Below are positions 16,424-26,800 of a stretch of 64,000 nt of DNA, in pieces. The notes below the pieces were generated by a model. The model saw only the letters and a program-made list of their open reading frames with translations. It was not told where the DNA came from and made no database searches. Origin of the DNA: Corynebacterium minutissimum (lineage in GTDB: Bacteria > Actinomycetota > Actinomycetes > Mycobacteriales > Mycobacteriaceae); contig NZ_JSEF01000015.1 of assembly GCF_000805675.1 (NCBI RefSeq), positions 248,001 to 312,000 on the forward strand. Direction: 5' to 3'. Each line of letters starts with the position of its first letter. Position 1 is the first letter of the stretch. Made by a program: the position numbers and the translations under genes.

Positions 16424-17776
16424 CTAGCGCATGAAGGAGGGCACGTCGAGATCGTCGTCGCCATCATCGTCGAAGCCACGGGAGCGGCGCTCGTCGGGGC
16501 GAGACAGGCGGTACTCGTCGCGATTCTCGCGCTCCTCGCGGCGGAAGCGATCAGAGCTGGTGAACAATCCGCTGGACGGAGCCGGCTCGGACGGCTGTTC
16601 ACGCTCGTAGGAGTGGCGCGGAGCATACTCCTCGCGCTCGCGGCGCTCGGCGGCCTGCGGCTCGACGCGGGTGTAGTCCTCACGCGGGGCCTCGGTACGG
16701 GACGCGGCGGGAGCCTCGGGCTGCGCCTCGGCACGGTTCTCGAAGAGGGAACCCGGGCGAGCTGCAGGAGTGGCCTGCTGGCCCTGCTGTGCTGCCTGAC
16801 TTGCCTGTGCTGGCTGTGCAGTCATGTTGGCCTGTGCATCGAAGCCGGTGGCGATGATAGTGACGCGAACTTCGTCGCCGAGGTTGTCATCGATGATGGT
16901 GCCGAAGATGATGTTGGCATCTTCGTCGGCGCGTTCTTCCACCATGGAGGCAGCTGCGTTGACCTCGTGGAGGCCCAGGTCGGAACCACCGGCGATGGAG
17001 AGGAGGACGCCCTTGGCGCCTTCCATCGTGGACTCCAGCAGCGGAGAATTAATGGCCTGCTCAGCAGCGTTGAGAGCGCGGTTATCGCCGCGGGCGAAGC
17101 CGATGCCCATGAGGGCGGAGCCGGCGTCGGACATGACGGAGCGCACGTCCGCAAAGTCGACGTTGATCATGCCTGGGATGGTGATGAGGTTGGTAATACC
17201 CTGAACACCGTTGTGCAGGACTTCATCGGCAGCGCGGAAGGCCTCTACGATGGACAGCTCCTCGCCGCCCAGCTGCATGAGGCGGTCATTCGGAATAACG
17301 ATGAGGGTATCGCAAACCTCACGCAGCTCCTCGATACCGGCCATGGCCTGGCGGGTACGGCGAGCGCCTTCAAACTTAAACGGGCGAGTGACCACGCCGA
17401 CGGTGAGCGCGCCCATCTTCTTCGCGATGGACGCCACGACCGGGGCGGCACCTGTACCGGTGCCACCACCCTCACCAGCGGTGACGAAGACCATGTCGGA
17501 GCCCTGGAGGGCGTCCTCGATTTCGGTCTTGTGATCCTCAGCGGAGGTCTTGCCTACCTCCGGGTTAGCGCCAGCACCGAGGCCGCGGGTGGCCTCGCGG
17601 CCGATGTCGAGCTTGGTGTCCGCGTCGGAGAAAATCAGCGCCTGAGAGTCAGTGTTGATGGCGACGAACTGAACGCCCTTGAGGCCTTCTTCGATCATGC
17701 GGTTGACGGCGTTGACACCGCCGCCGCCGACGCCGACGACCTTGATGTCCGCGAGGTTGTTGCTAGATGAGATCAT
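16424..17776 (-). CDS. ftsZ: cell division protein FtsZ
   Basis: Tubulin-like GTPase that forms the division ring. The N-terminal [20 protein letters not shown] and the GTP tubulin signature [12 protein letters not shown] (about residue 105) are clear. The T7 loop [11 protein letters not shown] is present near residue 205. A disordered, charged linker (about 315-430) ends in the conserved C-terminal peptide [11 protein letters not shown], the docking site for SepF and FtsW-type partners. It is 450 residues. The 206-nt space from ftsQ suggests that it also has its own promoter. Confidence 0.98.
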   Translation of the reverse strand: MISSSNNLADIKVVGVGGGGVNAVNRMIEEGLKGVQFVAINTDSQALIFSDADTKLDIGREATRGLGAGANPEVGKTSAEDHKTEIEDALQGSDMVFVTAGEGGGTGTGAAPVVASIAKKMGALTVGVVTRPFKFEGARRTRQAMAGIEELREVCDTLIVIPNDRLMQLGGEELSIVEAFRAADEVLHNGVQGITNLITIPGMINVDFADVRSVMSDAGSALMGIGFARGDNRALNAAEQAINSPLLESTMEGAKGVLLSIAGGSDLGLHEVNAAASMVEERADEDANIIFGTIIDDNLGDEVRVTIIATGFDAQANMTAQPAQASQAAQQGQQATPAARPGSLFENRAEAQPEAPAASRTEAPREDYTRVEPQAAERREREEYAPRHSYEREQPSEPAPSSGLFTSSDRFRREERENRDEYRLSRPDERRSRGFDDDGDDDLDVPSFMR

Positions 17777-17824
17777 ACGAGGGTCTCTTGCCTTTCAACT
17801 AAGGATTTTATGTAAACGAGGAAG

Positions 17825-17845
17825 CGCCTCTAAATACGAGAGGCG
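17825..17845 (-). promoter_or_regulatory. hairpin in the ftsZ leader
   Basis: CGCCTCT (17825-17831) and AGAGGCG (17839-17845) form a perfect 7-bp stem with a 7-nt loop, 48 nt before the ftsZ ATG. No U-run follows on the minus strand. A role in mRNA stability or processing is possible but unproven. Confidence 0.4.
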
Positions 17846-17982
17846 GTTACATCCATCTTTAACGACAAGAGGGTTATTTGGGCGCACATTTTGCCGCGTG
17901 TCGGTACCCTCAACCTCTACTTTAGGGTTGCTGACGTGCGGTTTTATTAACAGGCGTCCCACCCGCCCCACTGAGGACGCGC

Positions 17983-18642
17983 TTAGCGGCGGGTCACCAG
18001 CGAAGGGTTAGAAATATTCCAGGATTCACCCTCCAACTGGAGCACATCCTCAAAGGCGATGGCCTTGTTGGCATTGTCTTCGGCTGCTCCCCAGAAGATG
18101 GTCTTCTCATCCTCCGTGACGAAGGTCAGCGAATAGGTGTCCTCGATGTCGAGGGTCTTGACGCGCATGCGCACCTCGGCAGGAAGCGCGGATACCGCAT
18201 CCACCGCCGCCTGCATTTCCGGGGAACCGGATTCCGTGCGCCCGGTCAACTGGATGGCTTCTTTAGGTGGGGTGTCTTCGACAAATTCCTTGCCTTTGTC
18301 ATCCACCAGCACTGTGCGACCACCATCCTCGACATACGCCACGGCCTCATGTTCCACCACGCTGATATGCACGGTCGACGGGAAGGCGCGCGAGACCGTT
18401 GCCGACTCTACCCATGACAGCGAGGCCACGCCGTGAGCCGCCTCACGCGCATTGAGGCGCACCAAATTGGAACCTGCAGCCACACCGCTGGCCTGTTCCG
18501 CGTCTTCGGCCGCCACGTGCTCATTGCCCTCAACCTCAAAGGAATTCACCTTAAAAATCGGGAAAAGCCATACAACGGCTGCAGCCACGAGTGCTACGAG
18601 GAAGACCGCGCCGACGGCTATCGCGCCTGTCTTCTTAGACAT
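17983..18642 (-). CDS. ftsQ: cell division protein FtsQ
   Basis: Bitopic divisome protein. It has a short cytoplasmic start ([12 protein letters not shown]), one membrane helix (residues about 6-27), a POTRA domain ([20 protein letters not shown]) and the FtsQ beta domain ([20 protein letters not shown]). The ATG at 18642 was chosen because it has an AGGAG site and overlaps murC by 8 nt. A longer frame begins 16 codons upstream inside murC and adds only a basic tail. Length 219 residues from this start. Confidence 0.92.
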   Translation of the reverse strand: MSKKTGAIAVGAVFLVALVAAAVVWLFPIFKVNSFEVEGNEHVAAEDAEQASGVAAGSNLVRLNAREAAHGVASLSWVESATVSRAFPSTVHISVVEHEAVAYVEDGGRTVLVDDKGKEFVEDTPPKEAIQLTGRTESGSPEMQAAVDAVSALPAEVRMRVKTLDIEDTYSLTFVTEDEKTIFWGAAEDNANKAIAFEDVLQLEGESWNISNPSLVTRR

Positions 18643-20131
18643 CCTGCTCCTCGGCCTCACTTGACTGCGAGGATTCCCCGCATGCCTCACTTTGCTCTAA
18701 CTGAGAGAGGATTTCCCCTGCCACATAGGTAATCGTTCCCGCACCGATGGTCAGCACGACATCCCCTGGCTGGGCCAGAGAAATAACGTCGCCCGCAGCC
18801 TCGGAGAAATCCGGCTCAAAGATAACCGGCATGTCCTCCGGCATTTTATCCGTAATGATGCGGGAAGTTATGCCCTCAACTGGCTGCTCGCGGGCGCCGT
18901 AGATGTCGAGGACCACGGAAGCGTCGGCAAGCGCTAGTGCCTCTGCGAACTCCGCATCGAATTTCATCGTTCGGGAGTAGAGGTGCGGCTGGAAACAGGC
19001 GATAACACGCGCGCCTTCGCCTTCGGCATCGACCTTCGCGCGCGCAGCGGTGAGCACCGCGGACACCTCCGTCGGGTGGTGAGCATAATCGTCAAAGACG
19101 CGAATCCCTTTCGCGGAACCGCGGTACTCGAAACGTCGGCGCACACCGGTGAAATCGGTCAAACCCGCAGCAAGTTCCGCAGGATTTCCACCCGCCAGTG
19201 CGCCGGCAAGCAGCGCCGCAGCAGAATTGAGAACCATGTGGTGGCCTGGGACGTGGAGGTCGTAGGTGAGGTCTTCCGGGGGGACGTCGGGAAGCGTCAG
19301 GCGCACTCGCACATGCGCGCCCTCCGCTGATACCGACTCCTCCAGCACCTCGACGCCATAGGGCAAGGAGGACTCGTTGTGCGCGCCATACCCCAAGACG
19401 TGGATGCCGCGCTCGGCCGCGCGCTCACCGGTAGCCACGGCCTGCGCATCTTCCAGACACACCACGAGGTAGCCGCCGTCCACGACGCGGTCAGCGAAAT
19501 CATCAAAGACCTTAAAGTAGCTTTCGGGGCTCTCGAAATAGTCCAAGTGATCCGGCTCGATGTTCGTAATCACCGCTACGAAGGGGCTATAACGCAGCAG
19601 CGAGGCATCAGATTCATCAGCCTCGGCGACGAAAGCCTCGCCGGTTCCTCCATGCGCGTTCGTCCCCGCACGGTTGAGCTGGCCTCCGATGGCAAAGGAC
19701 GGGTCTAGCCCTGCCTGCTGCATCGCGCTCACTGTCATGGACGTGGTGGACGTCTTGCCGTGAGTTCCAGCCAAGAGCACTTGGCGGTGTCCCTCCATGA
19801 GCTCTGCTAGAAGGTCGGAACGTCGAATCACCGGAATTCCGGCCTCCCGTGCGGCAGCTAGCTCGGGGTTGTCCTGTGGAATCGCCGCGAAGGAGGTCAC
19901 CACCACCGTGGGCTTTTCGCCGGCGAGTTCGAGGTTCTCGGCTGCATGGCCGATGGCGATGTGAGCGCCCATCGTGCGCAGGACCTCCACCGCGGTGGAC
20001 TTCTTCACATCCGAGCCCGTCACCACCGCGCCGCGGGTCACGAGGATCCGGGCGAGGCCCGACATGCCCGAGCCGCCGATGCCCACGAGATGAACGCGAG
20101 ACAGGTCAGTAGAAGCAGAAGTTGCAGTCAT
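18635..20131 (-). CDS. murC: UDP-N-acetylmuramate--L-alanine ligase
   Basis: Cytosolic ATP-dependent ligase that adds L-alanine to UDP-MurNAc. It has an N-terminal Rossmann domain ([17 protein letters not shown]), the Mur ATPase P-loop [14 protein letters not shown] near residue 115, [10 protein letters not shown], and the C-terminal DYAHHPTEV motif. Its 498 residues are usual, with an acidic Ser/Glu tail. It is the first Mur ligase of the pathway although it comes late in this operon, which is normal for corynebacteria. Confidence 0.97.
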   Translation of the reverse strand: MTATSASTDLSRVHLVGIGGSGMSGLARILVTRGAVVTGSDVKKSTAVEVLRTMGAHIAIGHAAENLELAGEKPTVVVTSFAAIPQDNPELAAAREAGIPVIRRSDLLAELMEGHRQVLLAGTHGKTSTTSMTVSAMQQAGLDPSFAIGGQLNRAGTNAHGGTGEAFVAEADESDASLLRYSPFVAVITNIEPDHLDYFESPESYFKVFDDFADRVVDGGYLVVCLEDAQAVATGERAAERGIHVLGYGAHNESSLPYGVEVLEESVSAEGAHVRVRLTLPDVPPEDLTYDLHVPGHHMVLNSAAALLAGALAGGNPAELAAGLTDFTGVRRRFEYRGSAKGIRVFDDYAHHPTEVSAVLTAARAKVDAEGEGARVIACFQPHLYSRTMKFDAEFAEALALADASVVLDIYGAREQPVEGITSRIITDKMPEDMPVIFEPDFSEAAGDVISLAQPGDVVLTIGAGTITYVAGEILSQLEQSEACGESSQSSEAEEQDV

Positions 20132-20164
20132 GAGGGATAATCCTTCGTTCGTGGTGGAGCGAGC

Positions 20165-21238
20165 CTAGTTGCGAGCACTTGAGGCGATACGGTCAGCGAT
20201 AACGGCAGCCACGTCACCAGCGGTGCTGGCATCCGCAGCCGTGCGCATGGCATCCAGCGCGGCGGGGTTGTCGAGGATTGCGCGCACCTCACGGATGAGG
20301 CGCTCGGGACTCAGTTCGGCATCGGGAATCTGGACAGCAGCGCCCGCATCCACGAGCGCGCGGGAGTTCAGTGCTTGCTCGCCGTTTCCGTGCGGGAGGG
20401 GAACGTAAATGGCGGGCAGACCAGCGGCGGACACCTCCGCCACGGTCATGGCACCTGAGCGGCATACCATGAGATCCGCCACGGCGAGGGCGCCGGCCAT
20501 GTCATCGATATAGGGCACGGGGGTGTAATTGCTGCGTTCTTCTGGCTTGTCGTTCTTCTTGCCATACGCATGCAGAACCTGGAAGTCCTGCGTGAGGTCG
20601 TCGATAGCACCGGCAACGGCAGAATTGATGCTCACTGCGCCCTGGGAACCACCCGTCACGACGATGGTGGGACGGTCGGCACCTAAATTCCAGTTCTCAC
20701 GCGCAGAAGTTGCCTTGGAACCATCCGAGTCTTCCCCTAGGCCGGGGCGTACCGGGATACCGAGGACCTCGCCCGGCATGCCGGATCCCTCCTGCGCGTT
20801 AAAGCCGATTCCGCCCAGACGCACGCCCAGCTTGTTGGCCATGCCCGCCAACGCGTTAGTCTCCAGGACGAAGAAAGGAATGCCCAGCGACTTCGCCGCC
20901 AGGTACGCAGGCGCTGCAACGTAGCCACCGGTACCGAAGACGGCGTCCGCAGCCACGTCTTGAAGGACCGCGCGGGTTTCCCGCACGGACTTTATGACGC
21001 GCCACGGCAGTTTCAACGCATCAGCATTAATCTTGCGGGGCACTGGAACGGGAGTAATCATGCGCAAATCCACGCCGCGGGCCGGAACAATGTCTCCTTC
21101 CAAACCGCGTGGGGTGCCCAGAGCAGTCACTCGCGCACCGTGGCGCTGACGCAGCTCCTCCCCCACGGCAAGCGCTGGTTCAATGTGTCCGGCAGTGCCG
21201 CCACCTGCGATGACGACGGAAATTGGCGTGGCATTCAT
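20165..21238 (-). CDS. murG: UDP-GlcNAc:lipid I N-acetylglucosaminyltransferase MurG
   Basis: Peripheral inner-membrane GT28 enzyme that converts lipid I to lipid II. The N-terminal glycine loop VIAGGGTAGHIEPALA and the acceptor-domain GTGGYVAAP are present. The C-terminal donor domain shows VTGGSQGAVSIN and the UDP-GlcNAc motif YVPLPHGNGEQALNSRALV. It is 357 residues. It sits between ftsW and murC, 33 nt from the latter. Confidence 0.97.
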   Translation of the reverse strand: MNATPISVVIAGGGTAGHIEPALAVGEELRQRHGARVTALGTPRGLEGDIVPARGVDLRMITPVPVPRKINADALKLPWRVIKSVRETRAVLQDVAADAVFGTGGYVAAPAYLAAKSLGIPFFVLETNALAGMANKLGVRLGGIGFNAQEGSGMPGEVLGIPVRPGLGEDSDGSKATSARENWNLGADRPTIVVTGGSQGAVSINSAVAGAIDDLTQDFQVLHAYGKKNDKPEERSNYTPVPYIDDMAGALAVADLMVCRSGAMTVAEVSAAGLPAIYVPLPHGNGEQALNSRALVDAGAAVQIPDAELSPERLIREVRAILDNPAALDAMRTAADASTAGDVAAVIADRIASSARN

Positions 21239-21267
21239 GCCCTACAGGCTACCAGCGCAGCATAACG

Positions 21268-22722
21268 CTACCGACGCTCGCCGCGCCGACGGTCCCCGTG
21301 TGCTTCCTGGCGTGGGACGCGGCGGCCAGTGACCGCGCGGCCAAATCGTTCCTCGCGGCTGCGCTCCGTCTGGCGCTGCGCCTGCGGGCGCTGACGACGT
21401 TGGGCGCGTTCTCCTCGCCCGCCACGCTCGCGGTCTGCGCGATGCGCGCCACCGCGACGCTCGTTGGGAGGGGTGGGTTCTGGGATGAGGAAAATGCGGT
21501 CAAAGAGCGGGCGACCAAAGTTCTGCATGGCGGAGACCTGCATCGGCTCGTGACGTGCGACGTTGCACAACAAGCCCATGGAACCAATCGTAATAATCGC
21601 GGCAGTGCCGCCGGCAGAAATCATGGGCAGCTGAATGCCCGTCACCGGCAGCACACCAATGACATAGCCAATGTTGATGAAAGCCTGGACCACCACACCA
21701 ACGGACAACGTCGCCGCGAGTAGAGACTGGAATTGGTTCTGCGCCCTTTTCGCAGTGCGCAGACCGAAGTAGCCCAAAATGGCAAAGAGCCCAATAACCA
21801 AAGCACCGCCCCACAGGCCGAGCTCCTCGCCGATGATGGCGAAGATGAAGTCATTCTTTGCCTCCGGCAGGTAGAACCACTTGGCGCGTGACTGGCCTAG
21901 GCCGACGCCCCAGAAGCCGCCGTCGGCAAGCGAGAGGAAGCCCTGGTACGCCTGAAAACCTGTACCTTGCGTGTCTTCGATGTTGCCGCGCAGTGCGTCA
22001 AAGTAGGTGTGGAAACGGTGGGAACGGAAGCCGCCCGCCAGGAAAACCGTAGCCATGCCGATGACACCGAAGACACCGACAACCGTTGGCACGCGCCAGT
22101 CCACGCCGGCAAAGATGAGGGTAAAGACCACCACCAAGGCTAAGGACACACCCATGCCCAAGTCGCCCTGCGCCACGATGAGCACGAACATGATGCCGGA
22201 AATGATGGAGTACATCATGAACGGGTCCGTCAGACGCATCGAACGGTGAGTCTTATCCGCTAGAGCGGACGCGCCATACATTCCCACGGCCACACGTGCG
22301 AACTCAGAGGGCTGGAAGGCAACGCCGCCGGGCAGCATAATCCACGACTGCGAACCTACCTCGGCACGTCCCGTACCCACGCCGGGGATAAGAACCAAGA
22401 TGAGCAGCACGATAGCCAATCCCAAGAACCACGGCACCAGCGCTCGTAGCGTTCGCGGGGAGATCCGCAAACCAATCCAAAACACAATGAGACCAGCGGC
22501 CACGAGGATGCATTGGCGCAGAGCGGCCGACCAGGGGCTATCGCTTTCTGAAAGCGAGGTCGCCATCGACGAAGAAAAAGCCATGAGCACGCCGATACCG
22601 ATGAGCGAGAAAATGGCGATGCGCAGCATCTGATAATCCAGCCCGGGGTAGGCGCGTAGGCGCTCGCGGATATCGCGCGCACGGTGGCCCAGCGTGCGGG
22701 GTGGCTTCTGGGTAGTGGTCAC
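21268..22722 (-). CDS. ftsW: septal peptidoglycan polymerase FtsW
   Basis: SEDS-family glycosyltransferase that polymerises lipid II at the septum with its partner PBP. About ten membrane segments lie between residues 35 and 400, with the SEDS signatures FQPSEFARVA and the loop with the catalytic aspartate region following RFHTYFDALRG. After the last helix it has an unusual basic, Arg-rich tail of about 80 residues that should be disordered in the cytoplasm. It is 484 residues and lies next to murG and murD. Confidence 0.95.
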   Translation of the reverse strand: MTTTQKPPRTLGHRARDIRERLRAYPGLDYQMLRIAIFSLIGIGVLMAFSSSMATSLSESDSPWSAALRQCILVAAGLIVFWIGLRISPRTLRALVPWFLGLAIVLLILVLIPGVGTGRAEVGSQSWIMLPGGVAFQPSEFARVAVGMYGASALADKTHRSMRLTDPFMMYSIISGIMFVLIVAQGDLGMGVSLALVVVFTLIFAGVDWRVPTVVGVFGVIGMATVFLAGGFRSHRFHTYFDALRGNIEDTQGTGFQAYQGFLSLADGGFWGVGLGQSRAKWFYLPEAKNDFIFAIIGEELGLWGGALVIGLFAILGYFGLRTAKRAQNQFQSLLAATLSVGVVVQAFINIGYVIGVLPVTGIQLPMISAGGTAAIITIGSMGLLCNVARHEPMQVSAMQNFGRPLFDRIFLIPEPTPPNERRGGAHRADRERGGRGERAQRRQRPQAQRQTERSREERFGRAVTGRRVPRQEAHGDRRRGERR

Positions 22723-22737
22723 GGCGAATGCTCCTGG

Positions 22738-24135
22738 TTAGCGGGCGAGACGGCGGGCGGCGGCGGCAAACATGTCGCCGCGCTGGCTCATTCCGGTGTA
22801 CATATCCAACGATGCCGCAGCCGGTGCCAAAAGTACGGTATCGCCGGCGTCGGCGTGTTGCACCGCCGCTGCCACGGCCTCGTCCATAGCGGCTTGGGGG
22901 TCGCGGCTTTCCACCAACACGATGGGCACGTGTGGTGCGGCCTTGGTGAGGGCTTGGGCGAGCAGGTGCTTATCGACGCCCACCAGAACCGCCGCCTTTA
23001 TCCTGTCCGCGTGGGTACGCAGCAATTCACTCACGTCTGCGCCTTTGAGCTGACCGCCGGCGACCCACACCACAGAGTCCAGGCCGCGCAGGGCGATTTC
23101 AGCCGCATGCGGGTTGGTGGCTTTGGAATTGTCGATGAAGGTCACGCCTGCGTGATCGTGCACGATTTCGCCGCGGTGTCCGGCAACAACATAGGACTGG
23201 AGCCCTTCCGTGATGGACGCAGGATGGGCTCCTGCACGGGCAGCGACGGCCGCAGCTGCCGCGGCATCGAGCACGCCGGCCAGGCCCGCAGGTTGGAGGG
23301 TCGTCACGTCCTCGATGACGGTGGCCGTGACTCCGGCGACGTCGTTAATGAAGAGCCCTCCGGCGCTCACACCGACCTGTCCTGGGGCTGGCTCGGTATG
23401 GGTAAAGCCGATGCGGGGCGGCTCAGTGTGGCCGTAGTGTGTGCTCACGTAGTCATCGTCCAGGCCGATCACGGCATGGTCCCCGCCCAGGATCTTTGCT
23501 TTATCCGCGGCATAGGCGTCAAAGGAGCCGTGCCAGTCTAGGTGATCGTCAGCCAGGTTGAGAAGCGCACCCACCTCTGGGTGCAACTGGGAAGACCAGT
23601 GCAGCTGGAAGGAGGACAGTTCTGCCACGAGGATATCCACGCGGGGAGTTGCTGCGAGGGCATCGAAGGGAGAAATACCGATGTTGCCTACTGCTTGGGA
23701 ACGCAGGCCAGAGCGCTGCTCATCCGCAGCCATGATGGCCGCGAGCATGCCCGTGGTCGTGGTCTTGCCGTTGGTGCCAGTGATGGCCAACCAACGGCGT
23801 GGTGCGCCGAATACTTCGGCGAGGTCCAAGCGATAGGCCAGCTCGACATCGCCGATGACGTCGAGGCCACGGGAAGCCGCGGCGGCGAGGAGCGGGGAAT
23901 CCGGGCGCCAGCCCGGGGAGGTCACTACGAGGGAATAGTCCGCCCAATCCACCGTGTCAGTGTCCACGGTAGCGACGCCCAATTCCGACTCGAGACGTGC
24001 TCGAGATTCCGCATTACCGTCCGCGACGGTGATGTCCACGCCTAGGCCCGCAAGCACGGCGGCGCACCCGCGACCAGACACACCTGCGCCGGCTATGAGG
24101 ACGCGGCCGTTGAGGAAATCAGGACGTGGGCTCAT
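22738..24135 (-). CDS. murD: UDP-N-acetylmuramoyl-L-alanine--D-glutamate ligase
   Basis: Cytosolic Mur ligase that adds D-glutamate. The Rossmann start [21 protein letters not shown]-loop [15 protein letters not shown] near residue 120, [12 protein letters not shown] and the C-terminal [12 protein letters not shown] motif are all visible. Length 465 residues. Its ATG overlaps the mraY stop by 4 nt, so translation is coupled. Confidence 0.97.
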   Translation of the reverse strand: MSPRPDFLNGRVLIAGAGVSGRGCAAVLAGLGVDITVADGNAESRARLESELGVATVDTDTVDWADYSLVVTSPGWRPDSPLLAAAASRGLDVIGDVELAYRLDLAEVFGAPRRWLAITGTNGKTTTTGMLAAIMAADEQRSGLRSQAVGNIGISPFDALAATPRVDILVAELSSFQLHWSSQLHPEVGALLNLADDHLDWHGSFDAYAADKAKILGGDHAVIGLDDDYVSTHYGHTEPPRIGFTHTEPAPGQVGVSAGGLFINDVAGVTATVIEDVTTLQPAGLAGVLDAAAAAAVAARAGAHPASITEGLQSYVVAGHRGEIVHDHAGVTFIDNSKATNPHAAEIALRGLDSVVWVAGGQLKGADVSELLRTHADRIKAAVLVGVDKHLLAQALTKAAPHVPIVLVESRDPQAAMDEAVAAAVQHADAGDTVLLAPAAASLDMYTGMSQRGDMFAAAARRLAR

Positions 24136-25244
24136 GCGCTTAAGCCAATGCCGCTGGCGGTGAGCCAGTCACCGTAGAAGATTGCCACGCCGGCCATGGC
24201 AGCCATTGCTGCCAGCAGCCAGAAGCGGACCACCACGGCTGTCTCCGCCCAGCCGCCGTTTTCAAAGTGATGGTGGATCGGAGCCATGCGGAAAAAGCGC
24301 TTGCCGGTGGTGCGGAAGACAACAATCTGGATGACCACAGACACCGTCTCAATAACGAAGAGAGCACCGATGACAATCATCAGCAGCTCCGTGCGGCTGG
24401 CCACGGAAATACCAGCAACGAGGCCACCCAGAGCCAAGGATCCGGTATCGCCCATGAAGATCTTGGCCGGTGCAGCGTTCCACCACAGGAAACCCAAGCA
24501 GCCGCCCAGGCCGGCAGCGGCGAGGACCGCAAGGTCAAGCGGATCACGGACCTGGTAGCAACCAGCGGTGAACTCGGAGGCGCAGGAATAGCGGAACTGC
24601 CAGAAGGTCATGAGCGAGTAGGAGCCCATAACGATGGCCGTCACACCTGCTGCAAGTCCGTCGAGGCCGTCAGTAAGGTTCACCGCGTTCGACCACGCCG
24701 CGATGAGGATGTACATGAAGATAAGGAACACGATGGTGCCCACCACCGCTCCCCCGACTGCGAGGTCGAAGGTCTTCAGGTCACGGGTAAAGGACAGCTT
24801 GGTGGATCCTGGGGTAAGCCCCTCTTCATTGGGGAAGCGCAGCACCAAGAAACCGAAGAGCAGGGACAGCGCGAGTTGGCTGACGAGCTTGGCGGTCTTG
24901 TTGAGGCCCAGGTTGCGCTTCTTAAACAACTTGATGAAGTCATCCGCAAAGCCCACGGCACCCAGGCCCAAGGTAAGACCAAGGACGAGCACACCGGACG
25001 CGGTAAATCCCACATGACCAGTGAGCCTGCCATAGAAGCCTACGACGAGGTACGCCACCAGGATGCCCGCCAGGATGGCGAGGCCACCCATGGTGGGGGT
25101 TCCGCGTTTGCGCAGGTGCGATTTAGGCCCGTCTTCACGGATCTCCTGACCGCGGCCGGCGTCAGAGAAGTACCGGATGAGTACCGGGGTGGTAAAGATC
25201 GCCACGAGGAAGCTGACCACACCAGCGATGATGATCTGAGTCAC
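24132..25244 (-). CDS. mraY: phospho-MurNAc-pentapeptide translocase MraY
   Basis: Polytopic membrane enzyme that moves phospho-MurNAc-pentapeptide to undecaprenyl phosphate, giving lipid I. Ten membrane segments are evident. Conserved polar motifs are seen: [12 protein letters not shown] near residue 44, [14 protein letters not shown] with the catalytic Asp pair near residue 100, [12 protein letters not shown] near residue 190, and [13 protein letters not shown] near residue 323. Length 370 residues, GTG start. Motif content gives a secure call. Confidence 0.97.
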   Translation of the reverse strand: MTQIIIAGVVSFLVAIFTTPVLIRYFSDAGRGQEIREDGPKSHLRKRGTPTMGGLAILAGILVAYLVVGFYGRLTGHVGFTASGVLVLGLTLGLGAVGFADDFIKLFKKRNLGLNKTAKLVSQLALSLLFGFLVLRFPNEEGLTPGSTKLSFTRDLKTFDLAVGGAVVGTIVFLIFMYILIAAWSNAVNLTDGLDGLAAGVTAIVMGSYSLMTFWQFRYSCASEFTAGCYQVRDPLDLAVLAAAGLGGCLGFLWWNAAPAKIFMGDTGSLALGGLVAGISVASRTELLMIVIGALFVIETVSVVIQIVVFRTTGKRFFRMAPIHHHFENGGWAETAVVVRFWLLAAMAAMAGVAIFYGDWLTASGIGLSA

Positions 25245-25267
25245 GTGCTTGAAGTCCTTTCTAGCGG

Positions 25268-26800
25268 CTAGCTGTGGTTCAGCTCTTCCGCGACCAACCA
25301 GAGCCGCTGGGCATTAGATGCCTTCACCAAGACCACGTCCTTGACAGTGCGGTTGGCCCAGTCATCGACCCCTCCCGGGGCCGCGCGCAAGATACCCTCG
25401 ACCGCTTTCGCAGCGGCAGCGGCATCGGCGCACACCATTGTATTTATACCCTGCTCGGCCGCAGCCTCCGTCATCGCCCGGCAGTTGGCGCTTTCTCCCA
25501 CTCCGATGAGGTGACTAACGTGGTATTTCGACAGGACCTCACCCAGTTGGCGGTGCGCTGACTCAGCGTCATTGCCGAGCTCTCCCATCTCCCCCAATAC
25601 GGCGATGGCGCGTGCATCAGGACGCGCGGCGGCAGTGTAGGCCAAGGCTGCGATGGCAGCGCGCATGGAATCTGGGTTGGCGTTGTAGGAATCATCGATA
25701 ATGGTGACGCCATCCCGGCGGGTGCGCACGTCCATACGGTGTTCCGAGGCGTTGCGATGCCCAGAAAGCGCATTGGCCACTGCCTGTGCAGACATCCCCA
25801 GCTCTATCGCCGCGGCTGCAGCCGCCAGCGCGTTGGAAACCTGGTGGGAGCCGAAGACTTGCAGCTTGACGTCCACTGGTGGGGCGTCGGGGCTATGCAG
25901 GGTGAAGGAGGGGCGGGCGACGTCGTCAAGCACAATGTCCGTGGCAAAGTACTGCGCCGCCGGAGCACCACCACGGCGGGTCTCCGTGGAGTAGTACACC
26001 ACCTTGGCGTGTGTGCGGGGCGCCATAGCGGCAACGAAGGGATCATCGGCATTGAGAACGGCGACTCCGCCCTCGGCTGCGGTGGGCAATGCCTCGACGA
26101 GCTCGCCTTTAGCCTTCGCGATGTTCTCGCGCGAGCCGAACTCGCCCAAATGGGCAGAGCCAACGTTGAGAACCACGCCGATACGCGGAGCGGTGATGTC
26201 GGTGAGGTGGCGAATGTGGCCAATACCGCGAGCAGACATCTCGGCGACGAGGTACTGGGTATGCTCATCACAGCGCAGGGCCGTATAGGGCAGGCCGATC
26301 TCGTTGTTGAAGGAACCCGGTGGTGCCACGGTCTCCCCCACTGAGCGGAAAATCGTGGCGATGAGGTCTTTGGTAGAGGTCTTGCCGGCAGAACCGGTCA
26401 CGCCCACGATGTTGAGTTCGTGCTGTGCCAAACGCAGGGTAACCGCGCGAGCCAGAGCGGACAATGCGTAGACAACCGCCGCCGCAGAGCCGTCCTCATC
26501 GTTGGCATAGATATCCGCATTGGCGCCATCACCTTCGGCGCGCCCACGCGGCTCCACAATGACGGCTGGAACGCCGACCGGGCGTGCGGCGAGAACGGCA
26601 ACCGCGCCTTTCTCGATAGCGGTCGCGGCAAAGTCGTGGCCGTCGACGCGCGCCCCCGGCAGTGCGACGAAAAGGCCACCCGGGGTAACTTTGCGGGAAT
26701 CGAATTCGACGAAGCCGGTGACCTGGGCATCCGGATTCTCAACGTGATCGAGACGGCCGCCGGTGATCTGAGCGATCTCGCTGAGGCTTAAGGCGATCAT
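25268..26800 (-). CDS. murF: UDP-MurNAc-tripeptide--D-alanyl-D-alanine ligase
   Basis: Last cytosolic Mur ligase, adding D-Ala-D-Ala. The N-terminal substrate domain includes [20 protein letters not shown]. The P-loop [14 protein letters not shown] is near residue 138, and the C-terminal domain contains [13 protein letters not shown]. It is 510 residues and begins within the murE stop (ATGA overlap), so it is co-translated with murE. Confidence 0.97.
   Translation of the reverse strand: MIALSLSEIAQITGGRLDHVENPDAQVTGFVEFDSRKVTPGGLFVALPGARVDGHDFAATAIEKGAVAVLAARPVGVPAVIVEPRGRAEGDGANADIYANDEDGSAAAVVYALSALARAVTLRLAQHELNIVGVTGSAGKTSTKDLIATIFRSVGETVAPPGSFNNEIGLPYTALRCDEHTQYLVAEMSARGIGHIRHLTDITAPRIGVVLNVGSAHLGEFGSRENIAKAKGELVEALPTAAEGGVAVLNADDPFVAAMAPRTHAKVVYYSTETRRGGAPAAQYFATDIVLDDVARPSFTLHSPDAPPVDVKLQVFGSHQVSNALAAAAAAIELGMSAQAVANALSGHRNASEHRMDVRTRRDGVTIIDDSYNANPDSMRAAIAALAYTAAARPDARAIAVLGEMGELGNDAESAHRQLGEVLSKYHVSHLIGVGESANCRAMTEAAAEQGINTMVCADAAAAAKAVEGILRAAPGGVDDWANRTVKDVVLVKASNAQRLWLVAEELNHS

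Noticed and set aside
16376..17770. Frame of 464 codons opposite ftsZ
   Set aside because: Shadow of ftsZ caused by G/C-rich third positions.
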